Both the position numbers and the translations under genes were made by a program. The notes beneath the pieces were generated by a model. That model was given only the letters and a program-made list of their open reading frames with translations. It had not been told where the DNA came from and did no database searches. A stretch of 64,000 nt of DNA, from contig JADJWK010000003.1 in the NCBI GenBank assembly GCA_016716405.1, positions 186,001 through 250,000 of the forward strand, in the 5' to 3' direction. Position 1 is the first letter of the stretch; each line of letters begins with the position of its first letter. Positions 53,324 to 61,514 of this stretch are shown piece by piece. The stretch is from Candidatus Melainabacteria bacterium. GTDB taxonomy: Bacteria > Cyanobacteriota > Vampirovibrionia > Obscuribacterales > Obscuribacteraceae.

Positions 53324-53992
53324 CTACCTCTTGAGCCGGTAGCCGACTCCGTAGATATTCTCGATTATCGACTCTTCTCCCTCGATGTCGATTTTTTTGC
53401 GCAGTCGCTTCACGCACTGTCTCACGGTTTCCGGTCCCACGGCGGAATCGGATGACCAGACTCGATCGAGGAGTGCCTCCGGGCTGAAGACCTGACCGGG
53501 ATGCCGGAGAAGGTACTCGAGCAGGGCGAATTCCCTGGAATGGAGAGAGACTGATTCACCATTGACGGTGACACTGTAACTGGAAGAGTCGAGACTGACA
53601 TGGTGGGAGGAAAGCACATTCGTGCCGCCGTGCGGTCTTCGGAGCAGTGCTTTCAAGCGACTGGTCAACTCCATCATGTTGAAGGGTTTGGTGAGATAGT
53701 CGTCGGCTCCCGAATCGAGCCCTTCCACCTTGCTCTCGACCTGATCGCGACCGGTGAGCATGATCACCGGAGTGGCATTGCCCTTCTCTCTCAGGCTCTT
53801 GAGGATGTCTATGCCGTTGTCGTCGGGCAGTGTCCAATCGAGAACGATGGCGTCGTACTCGAACTGCTGCATCAGCTCCCTGGCATTCTCTCCGGTGAGA
53901 GCGATCTCCACCAGGAAATTCTCGTCCGCGAGCCAGTCGCGGATCATATCGGCTATCGATAAGTCGTCTTCTACTACCAGGATTTTTGCCAT
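53324..53992 (-). CDS. OmpR/PhoB-family response regulator
   Basis: ATG 53992 (222 residues) begins M-A-K-I-L-V-V-E-D-D, the normal receiver start; a longer frame to 54103 adds an unlikely lead. The receiver has the acceptor Asp in A-I-V-L-D-W-T-L-P, Thr in M-L-T-G-R and Lys in L-T-K-P-F-N. The C-terminal winged helix is complete: L-H-S-R-E-F-A-L-L-E-Y-L-L-R-H-P-G, then V-R-Q-C-V-K-R-L-R-K-K and G-V-G-Y-R-L. It activates or represses genes when phosphorylated. The nearest kinase is at 49609-51756. Confidence 0.93.
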   Translation of the reverse strand: MAKILVVEDDLSIADMIRDWLADENFLVEIALTGENARELMQQFEYDAIVLDWTLPDDNGIDILKSLREKGNATPVIMLTGRDQVESKVEGLDSGADDYLTKPFNMMELTSRLKALLRRPHGGTNVLSSHHVSLDSSSYSVTVNGESVSLHSREFALLEYLLRHPGQVFSPEALLDRVWSSDSAVGPETVRQCVKRLRKKIDIEGEESIIENIYGVGYRLKR

Positions 53993-54142
53993 TGCAATTC
54001 TCGCCCCGGGACGAGCCACGGGGGGCTCCATATTACCGAGCCTCAGAGGTGGTTGGCAAGGGCGCCTCTTGGCAGGCGGGGTTGCCAACACATTCCTTAT
54101 CAATGCAGGCAGGGCCCGATCTTTGGGTGATATCCTTCATCT

Positions 54143-55057
54143 ATGGCATCGCTTCGAATCTCATTAGTAATCGGACTCTTTTTCGTCGTCTTTGTATGGG
54201 GCGCTAATGCGGTCGTTGTCAAATTCATCTTCCAGGATATGTCGGCGTTCACCTATGTCGGTCTGCGATATATCTCTCTGATTCCTCTTACTTTTCTGGT
54301 AGTCCTGTGCGGAGGGCAGTCCCTGAAGGTCCGCAAGGAGACCCTGGGGGCTCTCTGTGTAGCTGCTTTCCTCGGTTTCGGCATCCCGCAGATTCTGGGC
54401 TATCTCGGTCTGGCAAACACAACCGCTTTCGCTTCGTCCCTTTTCGGGGCCACCACTCCACTGGCTACCCTGGCGATCTGTGCCTGGCGCAATTATGAGG
54501 TGGTGAGCGGCGCGCGCTGGATGGGAGCGCTGGTCTGTCTCATAGGTCTGGCGATTTTCGAGGGAGCCCTATCAGGGCATATGGATTTCCGCCTGGGTGA
54601 CCTGCTGGCTCTGGCCAGCGCCTTGCTCGCCGGCATCTATAACGTCATGGTCGCCAAACTGGTCAAGGACTATCATCCTGTAACCCTCATGTTCTGGGTG
54701 ATCTTCATCAGTTCTTTCATGGTCATCCCCATGTGCGCTCCGTCCATGGCAGCCCAGGACTGGTCGAGAATATCCACCCTGGACTGGATCTTGATGGGCT
54801 TTTCGGTAATTTTCCCGGTGCTGGTGGCGCATCCTATCTGGCACTGGGCCATCAAGCATGACGGTGCCGGCACCACCTCTCTCTGGGCTCTGCTCTGTCC
54901 CCTGGTGGCAGGCGGAGTGGCGGCTCTATGGCTGGATACGCCGATATTGCCCCACGAGCTCTTCGGCGCGATCATCTCTCTTACCGGTCTGGCTCTGGCG
55001 CAAATATCCTGGGCACGCATCATCGCCTGGCGCCGAGCCCGGCAGATAACCGGCTGA
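54143..55057 (+). CDS. EamA/DMT-family transporter
   Basis: The 304-residue protein has about ten transmembrane segments in two similar halves, as in the drug/metabolite transporter (EamA) family. F-V-W-G-A-N-A-V-V-V-K opens the first half and S-A-L-L-A-G-I-Y-N-V-M-V-A-K the second. Such carriers export amino acids, nucleosides or other metabolites; the substrate here is unknown. The last 132 bp are antisense to the tail of the DUF817 gene. Confidence 0.9.
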   Translation: MASLRISLVIGLFFVVFVWGANAVVVKFIFQDMSAFTYVGLRYISLIPLTFLVVLCGGQSLKVRKETLGALCVAAFLGFGIPQILGYLGLANTTAFASSLFGATTPLATLAICAWRNYEVVSGARWMGALVCLIGLAIFEGALSGHMDFRLGDLLALASALLAGIYNVMVAKLVKDYHPVTLMFWVIFISSFMVIPMCAPSMAAQDWSRISTLDWILMGFSVIFPVLVAHPIWHWAIKHDGAGTTSLWALLCPLVAGGVAALWLDTPILPHELFGAIISLTGLALAQISWARIIAWRRARQITG

Positions 55058-55846
55058 TGAGCGGGCCGCCCCCGGGCGCTTTGCGAGCTTCGCTTTCACA
55101 TATTTGAGCTCGGCTACAAAGATGAAGCTGACGATAACCAGCAAGAACCAGGACGTGATCTTGGCGCTGTGGACGATTCTCCATGTGTCCGCCTGGTGCG
55201 GATATTGCCAGCCGGACAGATAAGTCCCGATGTTCTCGGCCACCCAGACCAAAAAGCCGATCGCGATAAATGCCAGGGAAAGCGGCATGGATCGTCTGAC
55301 CTCGCCGGCGGTGAAAAGTACCCTTGTCCGGAGAAAGAGGATGAAGACGGAGGCTATGAGAACATAACGTAGATCGAACATGTAGTGCTCGCTGAAAAAA
55401 TTGATGTAAATAAGCGCGCCAAGGGGATAGACAAGATTGTGAGAAGGCCAGGAGGTCAGGTCCAGATCGAGTCGTCGCCAGGCCTGGCACATATAGCTGG
55501 CGACGCTGGCGTACATGAAACCGCTGTAGAGCGGGACCGTGACGATCTTGCTGTAAGCCGGCTCGGGATAGCTCCAGGAGCCCATATTGGTTTTGAAGAG
55601 CTCCAGGATGAGACCGGCCACGTGAAAAACTGCTATCACTTTCAACTCGTCGGCGCTCTCGAGCCTGGATCTGTACATGAGGAACTGGACCAGTAGACAG
55701 ATGATCAGGATCAGGTCATAGCGAGGCAGCCCCGGCAGGCAAATGACCCTGGTCAGGGCCAGGGCGGCGAATATAGTGATCGGAAAGATGCACGAGAGGG
55801 ACTGCCGTATGGCAAAATCCACAAGCTGTCTGATATTTGTGCTCAT
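54926..55846 (-). CDS. DUF817-family membrane protein with antisense-overlap tail
   Basis: About seven transmembrane segments span residues ~15-250. F-K-T-N-M-G-S-W-S-Y-P-E and P-L-Y-S-G-F-M-Y-A-S-V are typical of the DUF817 family, whose function is unknown. From about residue 258 the sequence becomes polar and unlike the family (R-P-G-A-A-R-S-S-A-G) and lies opposite the end of the EamA gene. The true protein probably ends near 55060-55070 in related genomes; here no stop occurs until 54926. Confidence 0.82.
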   Translation of the reverse strand: MSTNIRQLVDFAIRQSLSCIFPITIFAALALTRVICLPGLPRYDLILIICLLVQFLMYRSRLESADELKVIAVFHVAGLILELFKTNMGSWSYPEPAYSKIVTVPLYSGFMYASVASYMCQAWRRLDLDLTSWPSHNLVYPLGALIYINFFSEHYMFDLRYVLIASVFILFLRTRVLFTAGEVRRSMPLSLAFIAIGFLVWVAENIGTYLSGWQYPHQADTWRIVHSAKITSWFLLVIVSFIFVAELKYVKAKLAKRPGAARSSAGYLPGSAPGDDACPGYLRQSQTGKRDDRAEELVGQYRRIQP

Positions 55847-55943
55847 GGATCCAATCTAGTGGGTCCCTGTTAGAAGCTGGCGGGAGTACTTTTGTCTGCC
55901 GTTCCTTTTGTGTCAAAATTCTGTTATCCGCAAGGAGCGTTCA

Positions 55944-56663
55944 ATGACATTCACGATAATCGCGTTGGATAGAAAGAGTGGGGAGCTCGCTCTGGCGTCG
56001 GCTTCCTGCGGTCTTTTCACCGGCAATATCGTGCCTTTCCACAGCAAGGATGGATACGTTCTCGGAGCCTGCCAGGCCTATCCTTCCCGCAGCCTGAAAA
56101 AACGGATTCTGGAGCTGGTCGAGCGTGGTCTCTCGATGACCGAGATCGAAAATGCCCTGGAGCTTCTGGATCGCTATATCCAGTACAGGCAGGTGGGATT
56201 TCTCGGACGGGACGGCAGGCACCTGATATTCACCGGCAATCAGGTGACCGAGGGGGCCGGTCATCTCCTGGGCAAGGATTTCTTGATCCTCGGTAATATG
56301 CTTGCCAATGCCGAGAGCTTGAAAGCCATGGCCGCGGCTTTCGAGGCGGAGCCCGAGGCGGCTCTGGCCTATCGTCTGATCAAGTCCCTGGAGGCATGCA
56401 AGAAAGCCGGAGGGCAGAGCCTGGAGGGCCGCTCCCTGAGAGAGCGGGCAGCCTGTCTGCTGGTTATCGACAGGACCGCGAACATTTCTCTTGATATCAG
56501 GGTCAATATGAGCCAGGACGCGGTGGAGGAGCTCAGACGGCAGTATGTCACTTTCAAGATCTATGACGGCTTCATGGGGATCTGCCAGGACGAGCCCAGG
56601 AATCTGCCGGTCCTTTCCGCTCAGGAGTCTCTGATGCCGTTTGCTCCCGGTATCTTCGATTGA
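55944..56663 (+). CDS. DUF1028-family protein
   Basis: AAGGAG six bases before ATG 55944 sets the start (239 residues). M-T-F-T-I-I-A-L-D and G-E-L-A-L-A-S-A-S open the family fold, an Ntn-hydrolase-like beta structure. A-C-Q-A-Y-P, R-Q-V-G-F-L-G-R-D-G-R, F-T-G-N-Q-V-T-E-G-A-G-H and L-I-L-G-N-M-L-A match DUF1028. Function is unproven; members sometimes neighbour peptide-binding or peptidase genes. The following lipoprotein gene starts one base after the stop, implying coupled expression. Confidence 0.85.
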   Translation: MTFTIIALDRKSGELALASASCGLFTGNIVPFHSKDGYVLGACQAYPSRSLKKRILELVERGLSMTEIENALELLDRYIQYRQVGFLGRDGRHLIFTGNQVTEGAGHLLGKDFLILGNMLANAESLKAMAAAFEAEPEAALAYRLIKSLEACKKAGGQSLEGRSLRERAACLLVIDRTANISLDIRVNMSQDAVEELRRQYVTFKIYDGFMGICQDEPRNLPVLSAQESLMPFAPGIFD

Positions 56664-56664
56664 G

Positions 56665-58878
56665 ATGAGAAAGATTCCCTTGCTGATCTGGATCCTGACC
56701 CTGGTGCCGCTTCTGGCATCTTGCAGCTTATTCGCTGATTCCAGGAAGCACAGCGTCGATGCGGCCTTCTCGGTGAGAATCACCGATCGCAATATCCGGC
56801 GGCTTACCGATGTCACCCGGAAGACCGACATCCGGGTGAAGGGCAAATTCAAGCACGGCAGTTTCGTGGTCAACGGGGTGGTTATGTCTATCCCTGAAGA
56901 TACCAGTTTTGCGCTGGATCTGGAGCTGCCCATCGACAACCCGGCGGAGATATCCACGAGGAACGCCCGGGGAAGATTCTCCACAAGCAAGCAGATCAGC
57001 ATCGATCTGGTGCCCTGCCCCAGGACCGTGGAGGTTCAGAAAGGCAAGGTTAGCGCCGAGATCAGCCTGGCCCGGACATTGACTGCCTTTTTCCTCAATC
57101 TCATTCAGGCAGGCAGCCCCGGCGGCAGCATAAAGGACATGATCGATAACGCCAGGTTCGAGAAATTGGAGCTTCTCATTCGTCCCGATTCCCGGCTCGA
57201 GCTCGGAAAAAGGAATCTCCATCTGGTCGAAGGATCGCGTGTGGAGCTTCTGTCGGCTGACATCGATCACAATCTCGATTATCGAGGCAGGCTGCATCTC
57301 AACTTCAAATTCGGAGATCACTGTTTGTGGCCCGGCGAGAAAGTCGATTGCTTTTTCCAGGGTGGTGACGCGGATCTGGCACTCGATGCCGTCAAGTCCG
57401 GAGCTTTCCTCACCCTGAGTTTGCCGGCTGGTGTCGGTACCGCGAAGTCGATCAATCTGGAGAGCTGCAAGTTCGATTTCGGCAAAGAGAAACGCTCCAG
57501 CGTCTCTGCCCGGCGATGCGCCATTTCTCTCGACAAGCTCAAGTGGGAGGATGCCGCGAAGCTCGCTCATCCGAATCTCGATTTCGGAGCGTCCATGGAT
57601 ATGATCTCTGCCGATCTTCTCTTGAAGACCGATATACACGAGACCCGGGGGCATTTCCATCAACCTGTCCCGGGCATTCTCGATGTCTCGATCAATCAAA
57701 AAGATCGAAGCGTTCACTTCCGAACCAGCGAGCCGGCCCTTGCCACCAATGCGACGATCACCATCGCCAAGGAGCCCACCGTCGTCAGGCTCACCCTCGG
57801 GGATACCCTGGTCGGTCCGGTGGATTTCGGCAAGACAGGAAGTCTCTCTTTCGAGCTCGAAGGCGGCGCTACCAGTCTCAGGGAGCTGGAATGGAAGGCA
57901 TCCCGCGGTGGTCTCACCCTCAAGTGCGGCCCCAATTCGGTCCTGACAGTGCCCCGGGAGATGTACCTGGCGAAGGCGGAAGGAGCTGCCGGAACAAGGT
58001 TGAAGATGCCGCTCTCGCTGGATCTGGGCGAAGCGACTCTGAAGCTCAAGCAAACCTCGGTCAGGCTCAAAAGATTGAAAGGCAATCTCGATCTGGAGGT
58101 CGGTGACGGTATATCCATCCGCAGCGATCTGGACTTCGCCCTTGCCGGCTCCCGGCTCCTGGGCGCCAGAGAGACCGATGTCCTGGCTGATGGCCTCGAT
58201 CTGTCGGTGGTGGACGGTACAACCAGGGTGGACTTGAAAAAGTGCTCGGTGACGATACCGGATCTGGTTCTGGAGGAGGCGATCAGGCAGAAAGTGCCGC
58301 GCACCATGAGCATCAAGCTCCATAAGACTCTCAGAGAGGATCGGAAGTGGCGGTACCGGCATGTGGTGGCGGACCGGGTTTCGGTAGAAGATTTCACAAT
58401 CGGCGAACTCGTGAGCGGCGACGATCAGACATTGAGGTTCACCGCTAGTGGTGACGTCGAGGTGACCGGCACAGTGGAGAAAGGCGGACTCGTCTTTCAC
58501 AGGGATGACGGTTGGAAAGAGTGCCCATGGACTCTTTCGGGCCGTGCCAAGGGTAATGGCACAGCCCGGTACAAGTTCAGGAAAGAGCCAAACAGCCCCC
58601 TTGAGATGCTCGACTATAATCTCGCCATGCAGTTCGAGATCCCGGATGATGTTGAGCTCGACTGGAGCAAGGTCGCCGGCGGCATTCTGAAAGCGGCCGA
58701 GAAGAAGGTGATTCTCGGGCGTCTTAAAGAGGTGAAAGTTCCGGTGAGCCACAGCGGCAGCCTGACCGTCTTCCACAAAGACGATCCGCTATGGCGAAAC
58801 CTGCGTATAAAGGACCTGTCGATAAAGGATCGCAAGGACGGAGTCGAGATCGAGTTCAGTGCTTCCGAAAAGCTCTGA
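56665..58878 (+). CDS. Large lipoprotein, beta-rich (AsmA-like by eye)
   Basis: ATG 56665 lies one base after the DUF1028 stop and gives 737 residues. Residues 1-19 are a lipoprotein signal with lipobox L-L-A-S-C, so the mature protein is probably lipid-anchored. The rest is long, beta-rich and repetitive in style, with alternating hydrophobic strands and motifs such as L-D-L-E-V-G-D-G-I and S-L-D-L-G-E-A-T. This recalls AsmA-like or lipid-transfer beta-groove proteins, but no family was firmly recognised. The 682-codon antisense frame inside it is a shadow, since only the sense frame has a signal and ribosome context. Confidence 0.8.
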   Translation: MRKIPLLIWILTLVPLLASCSLFADSRKHSVDAAFSVRITDRNIRRLTDVTRKTDIRVKGKFKHGSFVVNGVVMSIPEDTSFALDLELPIDNPAEISTRNARGRFSTSKQISIDLVPCPRTVEVQKGKVSAEISLARTLTAFFLNLIQAGSPGGSIKDMIDNARFEKLELLIRPDSRLELGKRNLHLVEGSRVELLSADIDHNLDYRGRLHLNFKFGDHCLWPGEKVDCFFQGGDADLALDAVKSGAFLTLSLPAGVGTAKSINLESCKFDFGKEKRSSVSARRCAISLDKLKWEDAAKLAHPNLDFGASMDMISADLLLKTDIHETRGHFHQPVPGILDVSINQKDRSVHFRTSEPALATNATITIAKEPTVVRLTLGDTLVGPVDFGKTGSLSFELEGGATSLRELEWKASRGGLTLKCGPNSVLTVPREMYLAKAEGAAGTRLKMPLSLDLGEATLKLKQTSVRLKRLKGNLDLEVGDGISIRSDLDFALAGSRLLGARETDVLADGLDLSVVDGTTRVDLKKCSVTIPDLVLEEAIRQKVPRTMSIKLHKTLREDRKWRYRHVVADRVSVEDFTIGELVSGDDQTLRFTASGDVEVTGTVEKGGLVFHRDDGWKECPWTLSGRAKGNGTARYKFRKEPNSPLEMLDYNLAMQFEIPDDVELDWSKVAGGILKAAEKKVILGRLKEVKVPVSHSGSLTVFHKDDPLWRNLRIKDLSIKDRKDGVEIEFSASEKL

Positions 58879-58881
58879 ATG

Positions 58882-59712
58882 TCAGTCCTCGGCTTGGTCC
58901 ACTTGATCTATCTGGTCCACTTGGTCCACATCGGCGATCATGACAGTGAGCAAACGCAGGACGTACCGGTCGTCGTACTCCAGGTGCAGGCAATAGTCTT
59001 CGAAGCCGAAGACATCCCAGTGAAAAGTCTTGCCGTCCAGTTTGTTGAACAATGACGAGGACTGATCCGGCTCGCCCAGCCGCTCCCTGGCCTCGTCCCT
59101 GGTCATCTGCCAGGTCAGGCCTTCCGGCAGACAAAACGGATACTCGTGTTCCGGTCCGGTTCTACCCGAATAGAAAAATATCGTATTCAGCTTGCCCCCG
59201 GCTCTGTCGGCGCAGAGTTCGAAGCCGGTGTCCGGGAAGCTGTAATAGGTCCGGTCCCGGGTGCTGATGGTGACTTCTTCCTCGACGATCTCCTGGAGCT
59301 CTTCGAGCCAGTCTTCGCTTATCTCCCGACCGATCTGGGAGAGGATGTGATAAGTCTTGTCAGGCTCGTCCCATACCACGGTGGAGACTCCTCCGGTGGT
59401 GTCGGCGATGGGCTCGAGGACTTCGCGGTGAAACTCGTGAAGTTTGTCGTTCCAGACCTCCACTTCATCCTCGTCCAGATCCTCCGGCGCGAAGATCCTT
59501 ATGCTGCCGTCTTCGCGCCTGGTAACAAAAACCTCTCTGGCATTATCGGACCAGTCGATGCGAAAAATTATGCCCTGATCGCCGATCTCTTCCGATACGC
59601 TGGAGCTGCCTCGCAAATCTCGGGCTCGCTGCAGCATGCGGATGTGGAGGCTATTGAGTCCCTCTTCGATTCCGACAACCCAGATCTCTTTGTTCAGTGG
59701 CATCCAGCTCAT
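58882..59712 (-). CDS. Acidic protein of unknown function with C-terminal VDQ repeat
   Basis: The 276-residue cytoplasmic protein is strongly acidic (E-D-L-D-E-D-E-V-E-V and E-L-Q-E-I-V-E-E-E-V). It contains alternating strands and helices with W-I/W-V-rich spots (M-P-L-N-K-E-I-W-V-V-G) but no recognised domain. It ends with V-D-Q-V-D-Q-I-D-Q-V-D-Q-A, encoded by a 9-base repeat at about 58893-58931. It stops 3 bp from the lipoprotein stop on the other strand and is last in a minus-strand group with TPR and flavin reductase genes. Confidence 0.75.
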   Translation of the reverse strand: MSWMPLNKEIWVVGIEEGLNSLHIRMLQRARDLRGSSSVSEEIGDQGIIFRIDWSDNAREVFVTRREDGSIRIFAPEDLDEDEVEVWNDKLHEFHREVLEPIADTTGGVSTVVWDEPDKTYHILSQIGREISEDWLEELQEIVEEEVTISTRDRTYYSFPDTGFELCADRAGGKLNTIFFYSGRTGPEHEYPFCLPEGLTWQMTRDEARERLGEPDQSSSLFNKLDGKTFHWDVFGFEDYCLHLEYDDRYVLRLLTVMIADVDQVDQIDQVDQAED

Positions 59713-59769
59713 GTTGACTCAGGACTTCAGCTAAATAGTATCACATACGCCATGGGCCGCGGTATCGGC

Positions 59770-60846
59770 TCAACGGGAGAGGCGAGCGGCTTTCCTGCGA
59801 TCCGCCGCGGCAAGCCCCTTCTTTCCGAGCTTGTCATACATCATGGCTCGCTTCTTATAAGTGTCGGGGCTCTCGTCGATATCGAATTCGATGGCCCGGG
59901 TGTAGTCGGCCAGGGCGTGCTGGTACCGGCCGAGTTCGCGGTAGCAGTCTGCCCGGCCCCGGTAAGCGTCGGCGTTGCCTTTTCCAAGAGAGATGATCTT
60001 GCTGTACTGGTCGATGGCCTTCTCCGGCTCGCCGAGATCCCGGAGGGCTTTCGCGTATTTGAACCGAAAACCCATGTTGTCCGAGACCCGCACCATTCGT
60101 TCGTAGTAAGCGATGGCTTCTTTCTTTCTTCCCAGAGCGCTCAGGGCGTTCGCTACGAAAAAGAGCTCGCGACCACCGGACGGATTGAACGCGAGACTTG
60201 TCTCGTAGTCCGCGAGAGCGCTCTTGTAATCTTTGAGATAGTATTCGAGATTGCCCCGGTAGGCATAGCCGAAAGCGTTGCCCGGATGCGATTTGATATA
60301 GGCGTTGTAAGCGGCCAGGGCTTCTTTGTTCTTCCTGGCTGTCTCCAGGGCGATAGCCCGGGAAAGAGGATTGCTTTTCAAGACATTCCTGTACTCTTCT
60401 TCGCTTTTGCCATTCTTAAGATAGAGGGGGCGAAGATCGAGCAGAATCGAGTCCCCCAGTGGATCGAGAGCGAGAGCCCGCTCCATGTCCTCGATGGCGC
60501 CGGGAACATCGCCGGATATTCTCCTGCACTGGGCTCGCCGTTCGTAGGCTTGTTTGAGCTGCGGATTGAGAGCCAGGGCCCTGTCGAGGTCGCTGACAGC
60601 TTCTTTCACTTTCCTCTTGCTGAGCCAGGCTTCGGCACGCTTGACATAGACTATTGGCGGGCAGCTCTTTCTCTTGATCAGGGCACTGGTCTTCTTGTAG
60701 ACGTCTTCATATCTTCCCGCCAGGCAAAGCTCGTGGATCGCGATGAGCTCGTCGGTGATCGCGCTGTCCGGCGGAGCCGCAGCGGCTGAGCCCGGACTCA
60801 GTAGAAGCGCAGTCACTAGAAGCAGCTCTGGTAATCTTCCAGCCAT
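59770..60846 (-). CDS. Secreted TPR-repeat protein
   Basis: A signal peptide (residues 1-24, G-S-A-A-A-A) is followed by about eight to nine tetratricopeptide repeats. A typical unit is A-I-E-D-M-E-R-A-L-A-L-D-P; others are A-Y-R-G-R-A-D-C-Y-R-E-L-G-R-Y and A-Y-E-R-R-A-Q-C-R. TPR arrays are protein-binding scaffolds, here outside the inner membrane. The gene begins 6 bp after the flavin reductase stop, so the two are likely co-transcribed although their roles do not obviously connect. Confidence 0.88.
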   Translation of the reverse strand: MAGRLPELLLVTALLLSPGSAAAAPPDSAITDELIAIHELCLAGRYEDVYKKTSALIKRKSCPPIVYVKRAEAWLSKRKVKEAVSDLDRALALNPQLKQAYERRAQCRRISGDVPGAIEDMERALALDPLGDSILLDLRPLYLKNGKSEEEYRNVLKSNPLSRAIALETARKNKEALAAYNAYIKSHPGNAFGYAYRGNLEYYLKDYKSALADYETSLAFNPSGGRELFFVANALSALGRKKEAIAYYERMVRVSDNMGFRFKYAKALRDLGEPEKAIDQYSKIISLGKGNADAYRGRADCYRELGRYQHALADYTRAIEFDIDESPDTYKKRAMMYDKLGKKGLAAADRRKAARLSR

Positions 60847-60852
60847 CTATCT

Positions 60853-61461
60853 TTAATGCCGCGGTCTGGGCATCTCGAAACGCACCGAGGTCTCGCAATA
60901 AGAAGAGCCGTTCAGGCGACCCACCGGCTCCAGGCGCTCCAGGTCGATATCGCCTTGCTTCCAGACTTCATCGCTTGTGTGGATACAGACGATCTGGCCC
61001 AGCACCAGATTGGATCCACCCAGGGGCACCACCTGGAAGAGCCGGCATTCCATGGCAATCAGGGCTTCTTCCACCCGGGGCGGAGCGACCATGGTCGAGA
61101 CTGCGGGGGTGAGCCCGGCCACCTCGAACTCGTTGACCGAGGGCTCGTACTCCCCGCTTGTCAGGTTCATCTTCTCAGCCAGGGGACGGCTCACTACATT
61201 GACTACGAATTCGCCCCGGCTCTCGATATTCTTGAAACTGTCTTTCGGTGCCGTGCTGCCGTCCGGGAGCCGCCTCGAGCCTATGCCGATTCCAAGGATC
61301 GGAGGATTGGCCGAAAATGCATTGTAAAAGGAGAATGGTGCCAGGTTAGGCACCCCGGTCTCGGATATGGTGGAGACCCAGGCGATGGGTCGGGGCACCA
61401 CGGCGCCGAGAAGAATCCTGTAAAGCTCTTGTGGACTGGCTTTGCTGCAATCGATCAACAT
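60853..61461 (-). CDS. Flavin reductase-like FMN-binding protein
   Basis: The 202-residue protein has the split-barrel FMN-binding fold. P-R-P-I-A-W-V-S-T and N-L-A-P-F-S-F-Y-N-A-F-S-A-N-P-P shape the flavin site, K-D-S-F-K-N-I and E-F-V-V-N-V-V follow, and later C-R-L-F-Q-V-V-P-L-G. Members reduce FMN with NAD(P)H or act as flavin-dependent oxidoreductases. The ATG lies ~55 bp from the divergent kinase start at 61515. Confidence 0.88.
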   Translation of the reverse strand: MLIDCSKASPQELYRILLGAVVPRPIAWVSTISETGVPNLAPFSFYNAFSANPPILGIGIGSRRLPDGSTAPKDSFKNIESRGEFVVNVVSRPLAEKMNLTSGEYEPSVNEFEVAGLTPAVSTMVAPPRVEEALIAMECRLFQVVPLGGSNLVLGQIVCIHTSDEVWKQGDIDLERLEPVGRLNGSSYCETSVRFEMPRPRH

Positions 61462-61514
61462 TCGTGACTCCTTTCTCGGGGATAATATATATTACTGTGT
61501 CGAGCCGTTCAGAC

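Noticed and set aside
56728..58776. 682-codon open frame on the minus strand
   Set aside because: It lies wholly antisense to the lipoprotein gene, which has a lipobox signal and coupled start. The antisense translation has no domain and the bias expected of a shadow in GC-rich DNA.
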